A stretch of DNA of 64,000 nucleotides from Bradyrhizobium diazoefficiens (GTDB lineage: Bacteria > Pseudomonadota > Alphaproteobacteria > Rhizobiales > Xanthobacteraceae). This document shows positions 17,469 through 26,544 of the stretch, piece by piece; within the stretch, counting starts at the first letter, position 1, and each line of letters starts with the position of its first letter. The notes under the pieces were generated by a model that saw nothing but the letters and a program-made list of their open reading frames with translations, searched no databases and was not told where the DNA came from. The position numbers were made by a program, and so were the translations under genes. The stretch covers positions 2,567,501 through 2,631,500 of the forward strand of contig NZ_JAENXS010000001.1 of the NCBI RefSeq assembly GCF_016612535.1, read 5' to 3'.

Positions 17469-19309
17469 GCCGCGATCTCTCCGTGAACACCGCCGAGATA
17501 GGCTTCCTGCACCGCGGCGTTGGTCTTGATTTCCTCGGGCGTGCCGGAGACCAGCACGCGCCCCTCCTGCAGCACGGTGACGCGCTCAACCAGCTCGAAC
17601 AGTGAATCCATGTCGTGGTCGATGATGATCATGGTGCGGCCACGCGCGATCGATTTGAGCAGCCTGACGGTCTCGACCCGCTCGCGCGGGCTCATGCCGG
17701 CGAGCGGCTCATCCAGCAGCAGCAGACGCGGCGAGGTGGCGAGCGCCAGCCCGATTTCCAGCCTGCGCTTTTCGCCATAAGCGAGCTCGGACACGGGCGT
17801 GTCGGCGCGGCGGGTCAGGTTCACCAAAGCGAGCGTGTGCTCCACCTGCTCCGACAGGCCCTTGACGCCGGCGAGCGTGCGGAACAGGTCGAGCCGGAAC
17901 TTGCCGCGCAGCTCGGCGAGCGCGGCGATGGTCAGGTTCTGCCGCACCGTCAGCCCGGTGAAGAGCTGGTTGACCTGGTAGCTCTTGGTCAGCCCGAGCT
18001 GGCAAACCTCGGTCACCTTCAGGCCCGTGATGTCGCATCCCTCGAACACGATCTGGCCCGAGGTCGGCGCGATCTCGCAGGTCAGCATCTTGAAGAAGGT
18101 CGATTTGCCGGCGCCGTTGGGGCCGATGATGCCGCGCAGTTCGCCCTGATTGACGCTGAAATCGATGTCGCTGTTGGCGACGAGGCCGCCATAGCGTTTG
18201 GTGAGACCCGTCGCTTTCAGGATCGGTCCGGAATAGGCGGGGTGCTCGACTGCTTTCGCCTGCATCGGTGCAGGTGGGGCCTCTTGCGCGGCTTCGATCC
18301 GAGCCTCTTGTTCCGTCTCCTCGTCCTTCCGCGTTCGTTTGCCGAATACGAGGCCGTAGAGGTCCACGAGACCGCCGACGATACCACCGCGCAGGAAGCA
18401 GACGAGCAGCACGAACACGACGCCCAGCACCAACTTCCAGGCTGCGCCGAGGCCCAGCGCGGACTGCAGGAAATCCTGCAGGAATAGCCAGACGGTTGCG
18501 CCGACCAGCGGCCCGAACAAGGTGCCCCGGCCGCCAATGGCGGTCTGCATCACGAGCTGGCCGGAGGTATCGAAGGTGAAGGCGTCGGGCGGCATGAAAG
18601 CCTGGAGCACGCCGAGCAAGCCGCCGGCGAAGCCGGCGTAAGCGGCGGCGATCACGAAAGCGGTCATCTTGTAGCCGTGGATGTTGTGGCCGACCGCGGT
18701 GGCGCGCAGCGGATTATCCCGGATTGCGCTCAGAATCGCGCCCACCGGCGAGCGCACGATCCTGAGCGCGATGAGGACGCCGATGAAATAGCACAGTGCG
18801 ATGAACTGATAGAGCGACCAGCCATCGGTGAAGTGAAGGGCGGTGAAGCCGAGATTGAAGCTAGGCGTCGGCACGCCCGGCAGGCCGTTCTCGCCGCCGG
18901 TAAAGTCGGAGAGCGGATTGAACTCGACGAAGAAGAACACTTCTGCGATCGCCACCGTGATCATCGCGAAGTAGATGCCGGTGCGGCGGAGCGCGATCAG
19001 GCCGATCAGATAGCCGGTCGCAGCCGCCGCGATCATGCCGATGACCAGCGCGCCCAGCACGTTGCTGAAGCCGGCACGGGTCAGGAGGTAGGCGGCGACG
19101 AAGCCGCCAGTGCCGTAGAAGGCGGACTGGCCGAACGACAGCAGACCGGTGAAGCCGAACAGGATGTCGAAGCCGAGGCCGAACAGGCCCCAGACCAGGA
19201 TCCGATTCACCGTGTTCGGCGCAAAGCCGAGATGAGGCAGCACGAAGGGAGCCACGATCAGGCCGATGGCCGTCAATGTTTCGATCAGGAACGGGCGTTG
19301 CTTGAGCAT
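17465..19309 (-). CDS. Fused ABC permease-ATPase (LivM-LivG fusion)
   Basis: A 614-residue two-domain protein. Residues ~1-320 are a LivM-like permease with roughly ten membrane segments (GLFGLGFDILFGFTGLLSFG near 37; RDNPLRATAVGHN near 195). A charged linker (TRKDEETEQEA) joins an ATPase domain from about 363: Walker A GPNGAGKST, SELAYGEKRRLEIGLAL as signature region, and LLLLDEPLAGMSP. LivM and LivG are usually separate proteins; fusions occur in some rhizobial systems. The fusion fixes permease-to-ATPase stoichiometry. It lies between livH-like and livF-like genes in one operon. Confidence 0.92.
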   Translation of the reverse strand: MLKQRPFLIETLTAIGLIVAPFVLPHLGFAPNTVNRILVWGLFGLGFDILFGFTGLLSFGQSAFYGTGGFVAAYLLTRAGFSNVLGALVIGMIAAAATGYLIGLIALRRTGIYFAMITVAIAEVFFFVEFNPLSDFTGGENGLPGVPTPSFNLGFTALHFTDGWSLYQFIALCYFIGVLIALRIVRSPVGAILSAIRDNPLRATAVGHNIHGYKMTAFVIAAAYAGFAGGLLGVLQAFMPPDAFTFDTSGQLVMQTAIGGRGTLFGPLVGATVWLFLQDFLQSALGLGAAWKLVLGVVFVLLVCFLRGGIVGGLVDLYGLVFGKRTRKDEETEQEARIEAAQEAPPAPMQAKAVEHPAYSGPILKATGLTKRYGGLVANSDIDFSVNQGELRGIIGPNGAGKSTFFKMLTCEIAPTSGQIVFEGCDITGLKVTEVCQLGLTKSYQVNQLFTGLTVRQNLTIAALAELRGKFRLDLFRTLAGVKGLSEQVEHTLALVNLTRRADTPVSELAYGEKRRLEIGLALATSPRLLLLDEPLAGMSPRERVETVRLLKSIARGRTMIIIDHDMDSLFELVERVTVLQEGRVLVSGTPEEIKTNAAVQEAYLGGVHGEIAA

Positions 19310-19320
19310 CAGCGGATCAC

Positions 19321-20196
19321 TTATTCGCGGCCCTGCACGCCGAGCAGGCCATGCGGTCGTACCACGAGCACGAGCGCCATCGCCGCAAACAGCATCACAT
19401 AGGCGTAGCCGGGGTTGAACATGGAGGTGACGCTGATGATCTCGCCGGCGATCAGGCCGCCAAGGATCGCGCCGGGGAACGAGCCGACGCCGCCGATCAC
19501 CACCACCACGAAGGTCTGGACCAGGATGTCGTCACCGATGCCCGGTGTCAGCGACACCACCGGAGCGTTGACGATGCCGGCAAAGCCGGCGGCCATCGCG
19601 CCGATGCCGAACACCACCATGAAGACGCGATAGACGTTAATTCCGAGCGAATCCACCATCACCGAATCCTCGATGCCGGCCCGCACGATCATGCCGAGCC
19701 GGGTCCGGTAGAGGACGATGAACAGCGCGCCGAGCGCGATCGCGACGATGCCGACCACGGCGAGGCGGTAGGTCGGATAGAACATGAAGCCGAGATTCGT
19801 GATGCCCTGGAGCATCGCCGGCGGCGGCACCAGCTGCGACTGGCTGGAGAAGATCAGGCGGATGATCTCGACAAAGCAGATCCCGAGCCCGAAGGTGACG
19901 AGCAACTGGTCCTCGTGCGGTCGATGATAGAAATGGCGAATGATGGTTCGTTCCATTACAACGCCCAGCAGCATCACGAACAAAGAGCCGGCGAGGACGG
20001 CGAGGATGAACGAGTCGGTGTACTGGAAGGCGACGAAGCCGGCATAGCCACCGATCATGAACATCGCGCCGTGAGCGAGGTTCAGCACGCCGAGGGTGCC
20101 GTAGATGATCGTCAGTCCGGAACTGATCAGGGCGAGAAGCGCCCCAAGTGCCAGGCCGTTGAACAGCTGCGAAACGAAATTGGGCCAACTAATCAT
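19321..20196 (-). CDS. Branched-chain-type ABC transporter permease (LivH-like)
   Basis: A 291-residue membrane protein from the ATG at 20196 (MISWPNFVSQLFNGL). LivH landmarks are GLTIIYGTLGVLNLAHGAMFM near residue 27, VEIIRLIF, and VVVVIGGVGSFPGAILG near 230. About eight transmembrane segments are visible. With the fused LivM-LivG and LivF it forms a complete inner-membrane importer. A strong terminator-like hairpin lies upstream, between it and the binding-protein gene. Confidence 0.92.
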   Translation of the reverse strand: MISWPNFVSQLFNGLALGALLALISSGLTIIYGTLGVLNLAHGAMFMIGGYAGFVAFQYTDSFILAVLAGSLFVMLLGVVMERTIIRHFYHRPHEDQLLVTFGLGICFVEIIRLIFSSQSQLVPPPAMLQGITNLGFMFYPTYRLAVVGIVAIALGALFIVLYRTRLGMIVRAGIEDSVMVDSLGINVYRVFMVVFGIGAMAAGFAGIVNAPVVSLTPGIGDDILVQTFVVVVIGGVGSFPGAILGGLIAGEIISVTSMFNPGYAYVMLFAAMALVLVVRPHGLLGVQGRE

Positions 20197-20241
20197 AAGC
20201 GGGCGGTCACAGTCATGATTGGCAAGGACTTTCACGCGTTC

Positions 20242-20288
20242 AAAAAAAGCCGACGCCGCAGGAATGAGATGGTTCCTGCGGCGCCGGC
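20242..20288 (-). terminator. Intrinsic terminator/attenuator between binding protein and permease genes
   Basis: On the minus strand a 16-bp stem (20273-20288 with 20249-20264, one mismatch) and eight-base loop are followed by seven T residues (20242-20248). This is a textbook rho-independent structure directly after the substrate-binding protein gene. Partial read-through would give high binding-protein and low permease expression from one promoter. Confidence 0.85.
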
Positions 20289-20306
20289 GGCATTGTTGCC
20301 TCGTCT

Positions 20307-21641
20307 CTAGCTGTAATCGCCGAGATGGCAGCCGAACGCACCTGGCGGCTGCATCAAACCTTCGCCGGGGACGATCTCGATGACTTCCCAATAGTCATCC
20401 TTGCCCTTCATTTCCTTTTCCATCTTGCCCCTGACGATCACGACCGGGCGGACGCATTGATGATCTTCAGCTCGGTAGTGCACGTCGCCGACGAACGAGG
20501 GCAGGGTTTCGCCCTTCTCGTAAGTCTTGATCACATCAGGCGGATAGAAGCTGCCGGCTTCCTCGCACATGCGCGCCCAGTGTGCGAAGCTGATATAGGC
20601 GTTCTCGGCGCCCCACTCGGGCTTGTAGCCATACTTCTTCTCGAAAGTCTCGTTGAACATCTTGGCCAGCGGAAACTTGTCCTCGAGCGTCCACCAATAA
20701 TCGGTCGCCGCAAAGACGCCCTGCATCAGGCCGTTGGTCTCGCGGGCGATGAACGGCACCTGGTATGGCACGACCAGTTTCATTTTGTCGAGAATGCCGA
20801 ACTGTTTGGCCTGCTGGGTCGAAAGCACCGCGTCATGTCCCCAGTTCACATTGATGAGGACGTCGGCGCCGGAGTTCGCGACATTGAGGAGATAGGACGA
20901 ATAGTCGGGAGCGCCGAGCGGAGCTACCTGGTCAGTCGTGGTGGTCCAGCCGGCGGTCGCCAGATGATCCTGCATCGACTTGGTTACCGTGTGACCATAG
21001 GTGTAGTCCGGCGTCAGATAGGCCGCCTTTTTGTTCTTGCCAAACTGCTTGACCAGGACGGGGCCGATTGCCGCCGCCGCGGTCTGGCCGTAGAAATTCT
21101 GACGGAAGCCGTACCGGACGCAGTCCTTGCCGGTGGTGTCGTTCGACCCGGAAATGCCGCACACGAACAGCACATGTTCGCGCTGCGCCAGCTTGTTGAG
21201 CGCAACTGCAACGGCGCTCGACGTGCCGCCGGTGATCATGATTGCCTTGTTCTCGCTGATGAAGCGCTGTTGCGCCTGTACGGCTTCGTTGGGCTTGGCC
21301 GCGGAATCCGCGACGCCGAACTTCAGCTCCTTGCCGAGCACGCCCTTGCTGGTCTTGGGCGAGATTTTCTTGATCAGATCGTGGCCTTCATTGATGTGCT
21401 CGATCGCGAGCTGGTAGCCCTTGAGCTCGTCCTCGCCCTGCACGGCATAGGTGCCGGTGCGTGGCACCGAGATTCCGATGAAGGCCGTGGAACCCGAGAC
21501 GCCGGCGGGATAGGTGCCGATCGCCGGCTTGTCTTCGGCAAAGGCCGGCATCGCGGGCAGCATCGAGCCGCCGATGAGGCCTGCGGTGGTCTGGAGCAGG
21601 CCGCGGCGCGAGAGGCCGCGGCGGATGAGATCGTCAGTCAT
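20307..21641 (-). CDS. ABC transporter substrate-binding protein (type I periplasmic fold, Tat-exported)
   Basis: A 444-residue protein from the ATG at 21641, preceded by a GGAGG site. The N-terminus has a twin-arginine signal (SRRGLLQTTAGLIGG) and AFAEDKP cleavage-like region. FIGISVPRTGTYAVQGEDELKG begins the first lobe of a type I binding protein; YLTPDYTYGHTVTKSM is a central strand. It resembles the UrtA/LivK superfamily, but four or more cysteines and the C-terminal RPVVIVRGKMEKEMKGKDD extension indicate a specialised ligand not identifiable here. It is the first gene of the importer operon; a promoter and dyads lie in 21642-21892. Confidence 0.88.
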   Translation of the reverse strand: MTDDLIRRGLSRRGLLQTTAGLIGGSMLPAMPAFAEDKPAIGTYPAGVSGSTAFIGISVPRTGTYAVQGEDELKGYQLAIEHINEGHDLIKKISPKTSKGVLGKELKFGVADSAAKPNEAVQAQQRFISENKAIMITGGTSSAVAVALNKLAQREHVLFVCGISGSNDTTGKDCVRYGFRQNFYGQTAAAAIGPVLVKQFGKNKKAAYLTPDYTYGHTVTKSMQDHLATAGWTTTTDQVAPLGAPDYSSYLLNVANSGADVLINVNWGHDAVLSTQQAKQFGILDKMKLVVPYQVPFIARETNGLMQGVFAATDYWWTLEDKFPLAKMFNETFEKKYGYKPEWGAENAYISFAHWARMCEEAGSFYPPDVIKTYEKGETLPSFVGDVHYRAEDHQCVRPVVIVRGKMEKEMKGKDDYWEVIEIVPGEGLMQPPGAFGCHLGDYS

Positions 21642-21892
21642 GGTCGTTTCCTCCGAACATCGTTCTTGTTTGCAGGCAGAACATGGCCTGTCCGGCGGCG
21701 GCCGGCCTCGAAGGCCTGCCCGCGCCGGGCACGTCACATCCGCGTGTAGCTCTTGGATGTAACCATTGCTTGTGAAGGCCTTCTGTCAATTTCGTCTTTG
21801 GTCGAACGACGAAAATTATCTCGTGAAAACATATCGGATCACGATATATATTAGTCTTTGTGAGTATGAGGCTTGCGGGTTCGGCGAGAGAC
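21642..21892. promoter_or_regulatory. AT-rich divergent promoter with several dyads
   Basis: The spacer between the binding-protein gene and the divergent alpha-CTD-like gene is markedly AT-rich at 21765-21860. It contains TTCGTC (21791-21796) with GACGAA (21808-21813), ATATCG (21831-21836) with CGATAT (21842-21847), and CTCGTGA paired with TCACGATA around it. Such dyads are candidate sites for the MarR-type regulator encoded at 22630. Confidence 0.45.
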
Positions 21893-22507
21893 ATGGCGCG
21901 GCAGAGAACAGCGGTGGGTGCCCGGAAGCGACAATCATGGCCGCAGCAGGCGGAGCGGCCCGAGATGGCGTGGCCCGCGGAGGGCGACGACCCGCGCGCG
22001 ATGCCGCAGTCGAGCGAGGCCTGCCGGACGCCCGAGTCACGCAATCGGCCGACCGGCGAGCGGGGACCGGCTATCGGCTCCGCCCAAGCTAAGCGCGCGC
22101 CGGTGCCGATGAAGAAGCTCAGCGTGCGTGCCCAGAATGTTCTGAAGGAGCTCGCGGTCGAGTTCACCGGCGAGCAGCCGCCGAAGGGAAATTGGTCGCC
22201 CTCGCGCGAGCTGTTGCGCGCGCTGACGGCCGAGCGCCTCGCGACCGCGCGCAATTGCGGTCCGCGTACAATGCGGGAGATCGTCGACTGGGCGCATGGC
22301 TGCGGCGTCACCATCAAGCCGGTGATCCCGTCCGGCGGCTCGCTCTCGCAGATGTGGGCGGAGCTGATTGCCAACGCGTCGGCCGGCGCCTTGACCGGTG
22401 CGGAGATCGCCGGAGCGCTCCAGCGCTCGATCCGGCGGAAAAGCGTCCGCATCCCGATCGCGTTTCAGGTCATCCTGGTGAAAATCCTGCTGTCCAGCTT
22501 CGAATAG
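21893..22507 (+). CDS. Hypothetical protein with RNA-polymerase-alpha-CTD-like helical domain
   Basis: About 204 residues from the ATG at 21893; a GTG at 21860 would add 11 residues. The first ~70 residues are basic, low-complexity and poorly conserved-looking. From about residue 73 the sequence reads KKLSVRAQNVLKEL, then LTAERLATARNCGPRTMREI, then WAHGCGVTI. This follows the order of the alpha subunit C-terminal domain of RNA polymerase: an LSVRSxNCLK-like helix, then a helix-hairpin-helix with NxGxxxxxEI. It may bind DNA or contact the transcription machinery. It lies between the divergent importer operon and a MarR gene, suggesting a regulatory role. I know no characterised homologue. Confidence 0.6.
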   Translation: MARQRTAVGARKRQSWPQQAERPEMAWPAEGDDPRAMPQSSEACRTPESRNRPTGERGPAIGSAQAKRAPVPMKKLSVRAQNVLKELAVEFTGEQPPKGNWSPSRELLRALTAERLATARNCGPRTMREIVDWAHGCGVTIKPVIPSGGSLSQMWAELIANASAGALTGAEIAGALQRSIRRKSVRIPIAFQVILVKILLSSFE

Positions 22508-22629
22508 GACGTTCGCAGGGCTGATATTTGTGCATCCGCGGCGGCCATTAGTTGGTCCTGCAGCCGCGGCTTGCTACTTTTGGCTAGGCCGCCCGTGTTG
22601 CCGGGCGGCAAGGTCGGAGGCGGCACGAC

Positions 22630-23112
22630 ATGGTTCAGGCAAAGAAGGCGCAACGGCCCGCGACGGCGGTGCCTGCACGGTCTTCGGGCAGCCGCACGAT
22701 GAGCGATTCCGACTATGCTGGGCTGGCCCAGTTCCGCCACCAGATCCGAAGCTTTCTGGCGTTCAGCGAGGCAGCGGCAGCACAGCAGGGACTGACGCCG
22801 ACGCAGCATCAGGCGCTGCTCGGGATCAAGGGCTTTGTCCGCCCCGGACCTGCGACGGCCGGCGACGTTGCGCGGTTTCTACTGATCCGGCATCACTCGG
22901 CTGTCGAGCTGATCGACCGCCTCGCGAAGCTCGGGCTGGTCAGTCGCGCTGCCGACCCGGAAGATGCCAGGCGCGTTCATCTCAAGCTGACCAAAAAAGG
23001 TGAGCGGAAGCTCCAGGCGCTCTCGCGGAAGAACCTTGAGGAGCTGCGTCGAGCTGCGAGCCCGGCGCTGAGCCGGCTCTTGAAGTCATTCCGCGCCTCC
23101 AGCAAGCCCTAG
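22630..23112 (+). CDS. MarR-family transcriptional regulator
   Basis: A 160-residue winged-helix protein. LTPTQHQALLGIKGF (helix 3), TAGDVARFLLIRHHSAVELIDRLAKLGLVSRAADPEDARRVHLKLTKKGE (recognition helix and wing, residues ~76-126) are clear MarR features. The N-terminal ~25 residues are a basic extension. It is the last plus-strand gene before prfA, convergent with it, with only 21 bases between the stops. By position it probably regulates the importer operon and/or the adjacent alpha-CTD-like gene. A GC-rich hairpin (22588-22609) precedes it. Confidence 0.9.
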   Translation: MVQAKKAQRPATAVPARSSGSRTMSDSDYAGLAQFRHQIRSFLAFSEAAAAQQGLTPTQHQALLGIKGFVRPGPATAGDVARFLLIRHHSAVELIDRLAKLGLVSRAADPEDARRVHLKLTKKGERKLQALSRKNLEELRRAASPALSRLLKSFRASSKP

Positions 23113-23133
23113 GATCGTGTCCAGCGGGGCCCG

Positions 23134-24219
23134 CTACGCCGCCGCGCCCTGCGCGGCGAGCTGTGCGGCCTGGTGCTCGGTGGTCAGCGCGTCGGTCAAC
23201 TCGCCGAGCGCTTCGCCGGCGATCACCTGCGGCAGCTTGTAGAGCGTCAGGTTGATGCGGTGGTCGGTGACGCGTCCTTGCGGGAAATTATAGGTGCGGA
23301 TCCGTTCGCTGCGGTCGCCGGAGCCGACCTTCTCCTTGCGCTCGGCCGAGCGCGCGGCGTCGACGCGCTGCTGCTCGGCGTCGTAGATGCGCGAGCGCAG
23401 GATGTTCATGGCGGACGCGCGGTTCTTGTGCTGAGAGCGGCTGTCCTGCATCATCACCACGATGCCGGTCGGGATGTGGGTGATGCGGATCGCCGACTCG
23501 GTCTTGTTGACGTGCTGGCCGCCGGCGCCCTGCGCGCGCATGGTCTCGATGCGCAAATCGTCGTTCTTGATCTCGACGTCGACCTCCTCGACCTCGGGCA
23601 TCACCGCGACGGTAGCGGCGGAGGTGTGGATGCGCCCCTGCGTTTCCGTGTCGGGGACGCGCTGCACCCGGTGCACGCCGGATTCGAACTTCAGCTTGGA
23701 GAATGCGCCGCGGCCTTGCACCTCCGCGATGATTTCCTTGTAGCCGCCGACGGTACCTTCGCTCGCCGAGATCACCTCGACCTTCCAGCCCTGCAAGGCG
23801 GCAAAACGCTCGTACATCCGGAACAGATCGCCGGCGAACAGCGAGGCCTCGTCGCCGCCGGTGCCGGCGCGAATTTCCAGCACCACGTTGCGATCGTCCA
23901 TGGCGTCCTTGGGCATGAGCGCAACGCGGATCTTCTGGACGAGATCCTCAATTTTTAGATTGAGCTCGCCGCGCTCGGCTTCCGCCATGCTGCGCATCTC
24001 GGCATCCGTCGCGGGATCGGCGATCAGCGCCTCGGTGTCGGCGAGCTCCTTCACCGCGGAACGATAAGACTTCACCGCCTCGATCAGTGGGCTGATCTCG
24101 GCGAGCTCGCGCGTGACTTGCACGTAGCGCTCGGAAGAGAGCTGTCCGAGCGATTCGGCTTCAAGGGATGCGTGATGTGCGAGCAGGACGTCCAGTTTGG
24201 CTTCGGGGAGTGACGACAT
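23134..24219 (-). CDS. prfA: Peptide chain release factor 1
   Basis: A 361-residue class I release factor of standard length. GGQ is at 233-235 ([12 protein letters not shown]), and the stop-codon recognition tripeptide PxT is in RVPDTE (189-191), which assigns RF1 (UAA/UAG) rather than RF2. It acts in the ribosomal A site and is methylated on the GGQ glutamine by PrmC. It follows ptsP on the same strand with a 57-base gap; the usual downstream prmC is displaced by the transporter cassette. Confidence 0.97.
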   Translation of the reverse strand: MSSLPEAKLDVLLAHHASLEAESLGQLSSERYVQVTRELAEISPLIEAVKSYRSAVKELADTEALIADPATDAEMRSMAEAERGELNLKIEDLVQKIRVALMPKDAMDDRNVVLEIRAGTGGDEASLFAGDLFRMYERFAALQGWKVEVISASEGTVGGYKEIIAEVQGRGAFSKLKFESGVHRVQRVPDTETQGRIHTSAATVAVMPEVEEVDVEIKNDDLRIETMRAQGAGGQHVNKTESAIRITHIPTGIVVMMQDSRSQHKNRASAMNILRSRIYDAEQQRVDAARSAERKEKVGSGDRSERIRTYNFPQGRVTDHRINLTLYKLPQVIAGEALGELTDALTTEHQAAQLAAQGAAA

Positions 24220-24276
24220 CGGTATGGTCTCAAAGTGCGGAAGGGAGCGAAGCAGCGGGAAGCGGTGACAGGCCCG

Positions 24277-26544
24277 CTACAATGCCAGGCCTTCGGCCTC
24301 GGCAAATTCCGTCAGCTTCTGCCGGATCGAGACGCTGCCGCTCGGCGCATCCAGCAATGGGCCGAGCATGGCTTCGGCCTTCTTGGCATCGAGGTCGATC
24401 ACCATCGCCTTGACCGGGCCGAGCGCGGTCGCCGACAGCGACAGCGAGCGGTAGCCCATCGCGATCAGCGCGAGCGCGCCGATCGGCTTCGAGGCCATCT
24501 CGCCGCAGAGCGACAGCGATTTCTTCGCGGCCTGCGACTTGCGCGCGATGTCGCGCAGGGCCCGCAGGATCGGCGTCGACATGGTGTCGAAGCGCTCGGA
24601 AACCTTGGCGTTGCCGCGGTCGACTGCGAACAGGAACTGGAACAGATCGTTGGAACCGACCGAGATGAAGTCGACCTTCTTCAGGAGCTCGTCGAGCTGG
24701 TAGAGCAGCGCCGGCACCTCGACCATGGTACCGATGTCGATGCGCTCCGGCAGCGTGTGGCCGTGCTGGCGCAGATAAGTCAGTTCGCGCTCGACCAGCG
24801 CCTTCGCGGCATCGAACTCGGCGACCTCCGAGATCATCGGGAACATGATGCGTAGTGCGCGCCCGCCACCGGCGCGCAGCAGCGCGCGGATCTGGCCGCG
24901 CAACAGGCCGGGACGGTCGAGCCCGAGCCGGATCGCACGCCAGCCGAGCGCGGGATTTTCCTCGATCACCGTCTCCATATAGGGCAGCGCCTTGTCGCCG
25001 CCGATGTCGAGGGTGCGGAAGGTGACGGGCTTGGGGCCAGCTGCGTCCAGCACGGCGCGGTAGAGCGCGAGCTGGTCGCTGGTGCGCGGCAGACTCTGGC
25101 CGACCATGAATTGCAGCTCGGTGCGGAACAGGCCGATGCCGGCGCTGCCGGTGTCGTCGATATGCGGCAGGTCAATCGCGAGGCCGGCATTGATCAGGAG
25201 CTCGACCTTCTCGCCGTCCTTGGTGACGCAGGGCCGGTCGCGCAGCGCCACATACTGCGCCTGGCGGCGGGCGCGGAAGCGCACGCGCTCGGCATAGGCT
25301 GCTTCGATCTCCTGCGAGGGGCGCACATAGATAGCGCCCGACGTGCCGTCGACGATGATGGCGTCGCCGGGATCGGCGATGCCCGGCGCGTTCGGCACTT
25401 CGCCGACCGCGGGAATGCCGAGTGCGCGCGCCACGATCGAGACGTGGGAATTGGCGGTGCCTTCCTCCAGCACGATGCCGCGCAGGCGTTTACGGTCGTA
25501 GTCGAGCAGCGCCGCCGGCCCCATCGCGCGGGCGATGACGATGGCGTTGTCGGGCATTTGCTCGCGCGAGGGCGCATGGTCCTGGCCGACCAGCTGCCGC
25601 ATCAGGCGGTAGCCGAGATCCTCGAGATCGTGCAGTCGGTCGCGCAAATAAGGATCGGTCACGCGCAGCATCCGGGCGCGGGTGTCGGACTGGACGCGCT
25701 CGACGGCGGCTTCCGCCGTCAGGCCGGTGGCGACCGCCTCGTGCAGCTTGTGCGACCAGCCCTGGTCGTTGGCGAACATGCGGTAGGCTTCCAGCACGTC
25801 GCGGTGTTCGCCGCCCTCGGCGACGTCGCCGCGCTCGAGCATGCGGTCGAGGTCGGAGCGCAGCTTGGCGAGCGCGGTGTCGAGCCGCTTGATCTCCTTC
25901 GGCAAATCCTCGGCGATGTAGTCCTTGATGACGACGCGCGGCTCATGCAGCACGACATGGCCGAGCGCAATGCCCTCCGAGAGGATCGCGCCGGCCTTCT
26001 GGGTGGAATGGCGCGCGGCCGGCTCGGCGCCGGGCTGCGCGAGGGCCGACAATTCGCCCGACGCGATCAGCTCCGCCAGCACCATGGCGGTGGTTTGCAG
26101 CGCCTCGAGCTCCTCCTCGACATAAGTGCGCTTGGCGCGGTTCTGCACCACCAGCACGCCGAGCGTGTTGCCGGCGCGCAGGATCGGCACGCCGAGGAAG
26201 GAGTGATAGATCTCTTCGCCGGTCTCCGGGCGGAATGAGAAGGCCGGGTGGCTCTGCGCGTCGTTCAGATTGAGCGGCGTCGCCTCGCTGGCGACGAGGC
26301 CGACCAGGCCCTCATGGGCGCTCAGCACGGTATGGTGCACGGCCTCGCGGTTGAGGCCTTCGGTGGCGTAGAGCTCGAGGGTGTTGTCGATGCGCAGCAC
26401 ATAGACCGAGCACACCTCGGCCACCATGTTGGCGGCGATCAGCACCACAATCTTGTCCAGCCGCTCCTGGGCCGAGACCTGCTCCGCCATGGTTTCGCGG
26501 AGCCGTCTCAACAAGACGCGGGGACCTCCCGACGCGCTCCGCAT
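24277..26544 (-). CDS. ptsP: Phosphoenolpyruvate-protein phosphotransferase PtsP (nitrogen PTS enzyme I)
   Basis: A 755-residue protein. An N-terminal GAF domain (residues ~20-165, LDKIVVLIAANMVAEVCSVYV) is followed by the enzyme I module. GTANSHVSIVARALGIPAV carries the phosphorylated histidine, VRFRARRQ leads into the PEP-binding barrel (FRTELQFMVG, LDIGGDKALPY) and the C-terminus has SLCGEMASKP with the catalytic cysteine. The GAF domain distinguishes EI-Ntr from sugar-PTS EI. It phosphorylates NPr in the PTS-Ntr regulatory cascade, where GAF senses glutamine and 2-oxoglutarate in characterised homologues. It lies between lysC and prfA, a conserved order in this family. Confidence 0.96.
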   Translation of the reverse strand: MRSASGGPRVLLRRLRETMAEQVSAQERLDKIVVLIAANMVAEVCSVYVLRIDNTLELYATEGLNREAVHHTVLSAHEGLVGLVASEATPLNLNDAQSHPAFSFRPETGEEIYHSFLGVPILRAGNTLGVLVVQNRAKRTYVEEELEALQTTAMVLAELIASGELSALAQPGAEPAARHSTQKAGAILSEGIALGHVVLHEPRVVIKDYIAEDLPKEIKRLDTALAKLRSDLDRMLERGDVAEGGEHRDVLEAYRMFANDQGWSHKLHEAVATGLTAEAAVERVQSDTRARMLRVTDPYLRDRLHDLEDLGYRLMRQLVGQDHAPSREQMPDNAIVIARAMGPAALLDYDRKRLRGIVLEEGTANSHVSIVARALGIPAVGEVPNAPGIADPGDAIIVDGTSGAIYVRPSQEIEAAYAERVRFRARRQAQYVALRDRPCVTKDGEKVELLINAGLAIDLPHIDDTGSAGIGLFRTELQFMVGQSLPRTSDQLALYRAVLDAAGPKPVTFRTLDIGGDKALPYMETVIEENPALGWRAIRLGLDRPGLLRGQIRALLRAGGGRALRIMFPMISEVAEFDAAKALVERELTYLRQHGHTLPERIDIGTMVEVPALLYQLDELLKKVDFISVGSNDLFQFLFAVDRGNAKVSERFDTMSTPILRALRDIARKSQAAKKSLSLCGEMASKPIGALALIAMGYRSLSLSATALGPVKAMVIDLDAKKAEAMLGPLLDAPSGSVSIRQKLTEFAEAEGLAL

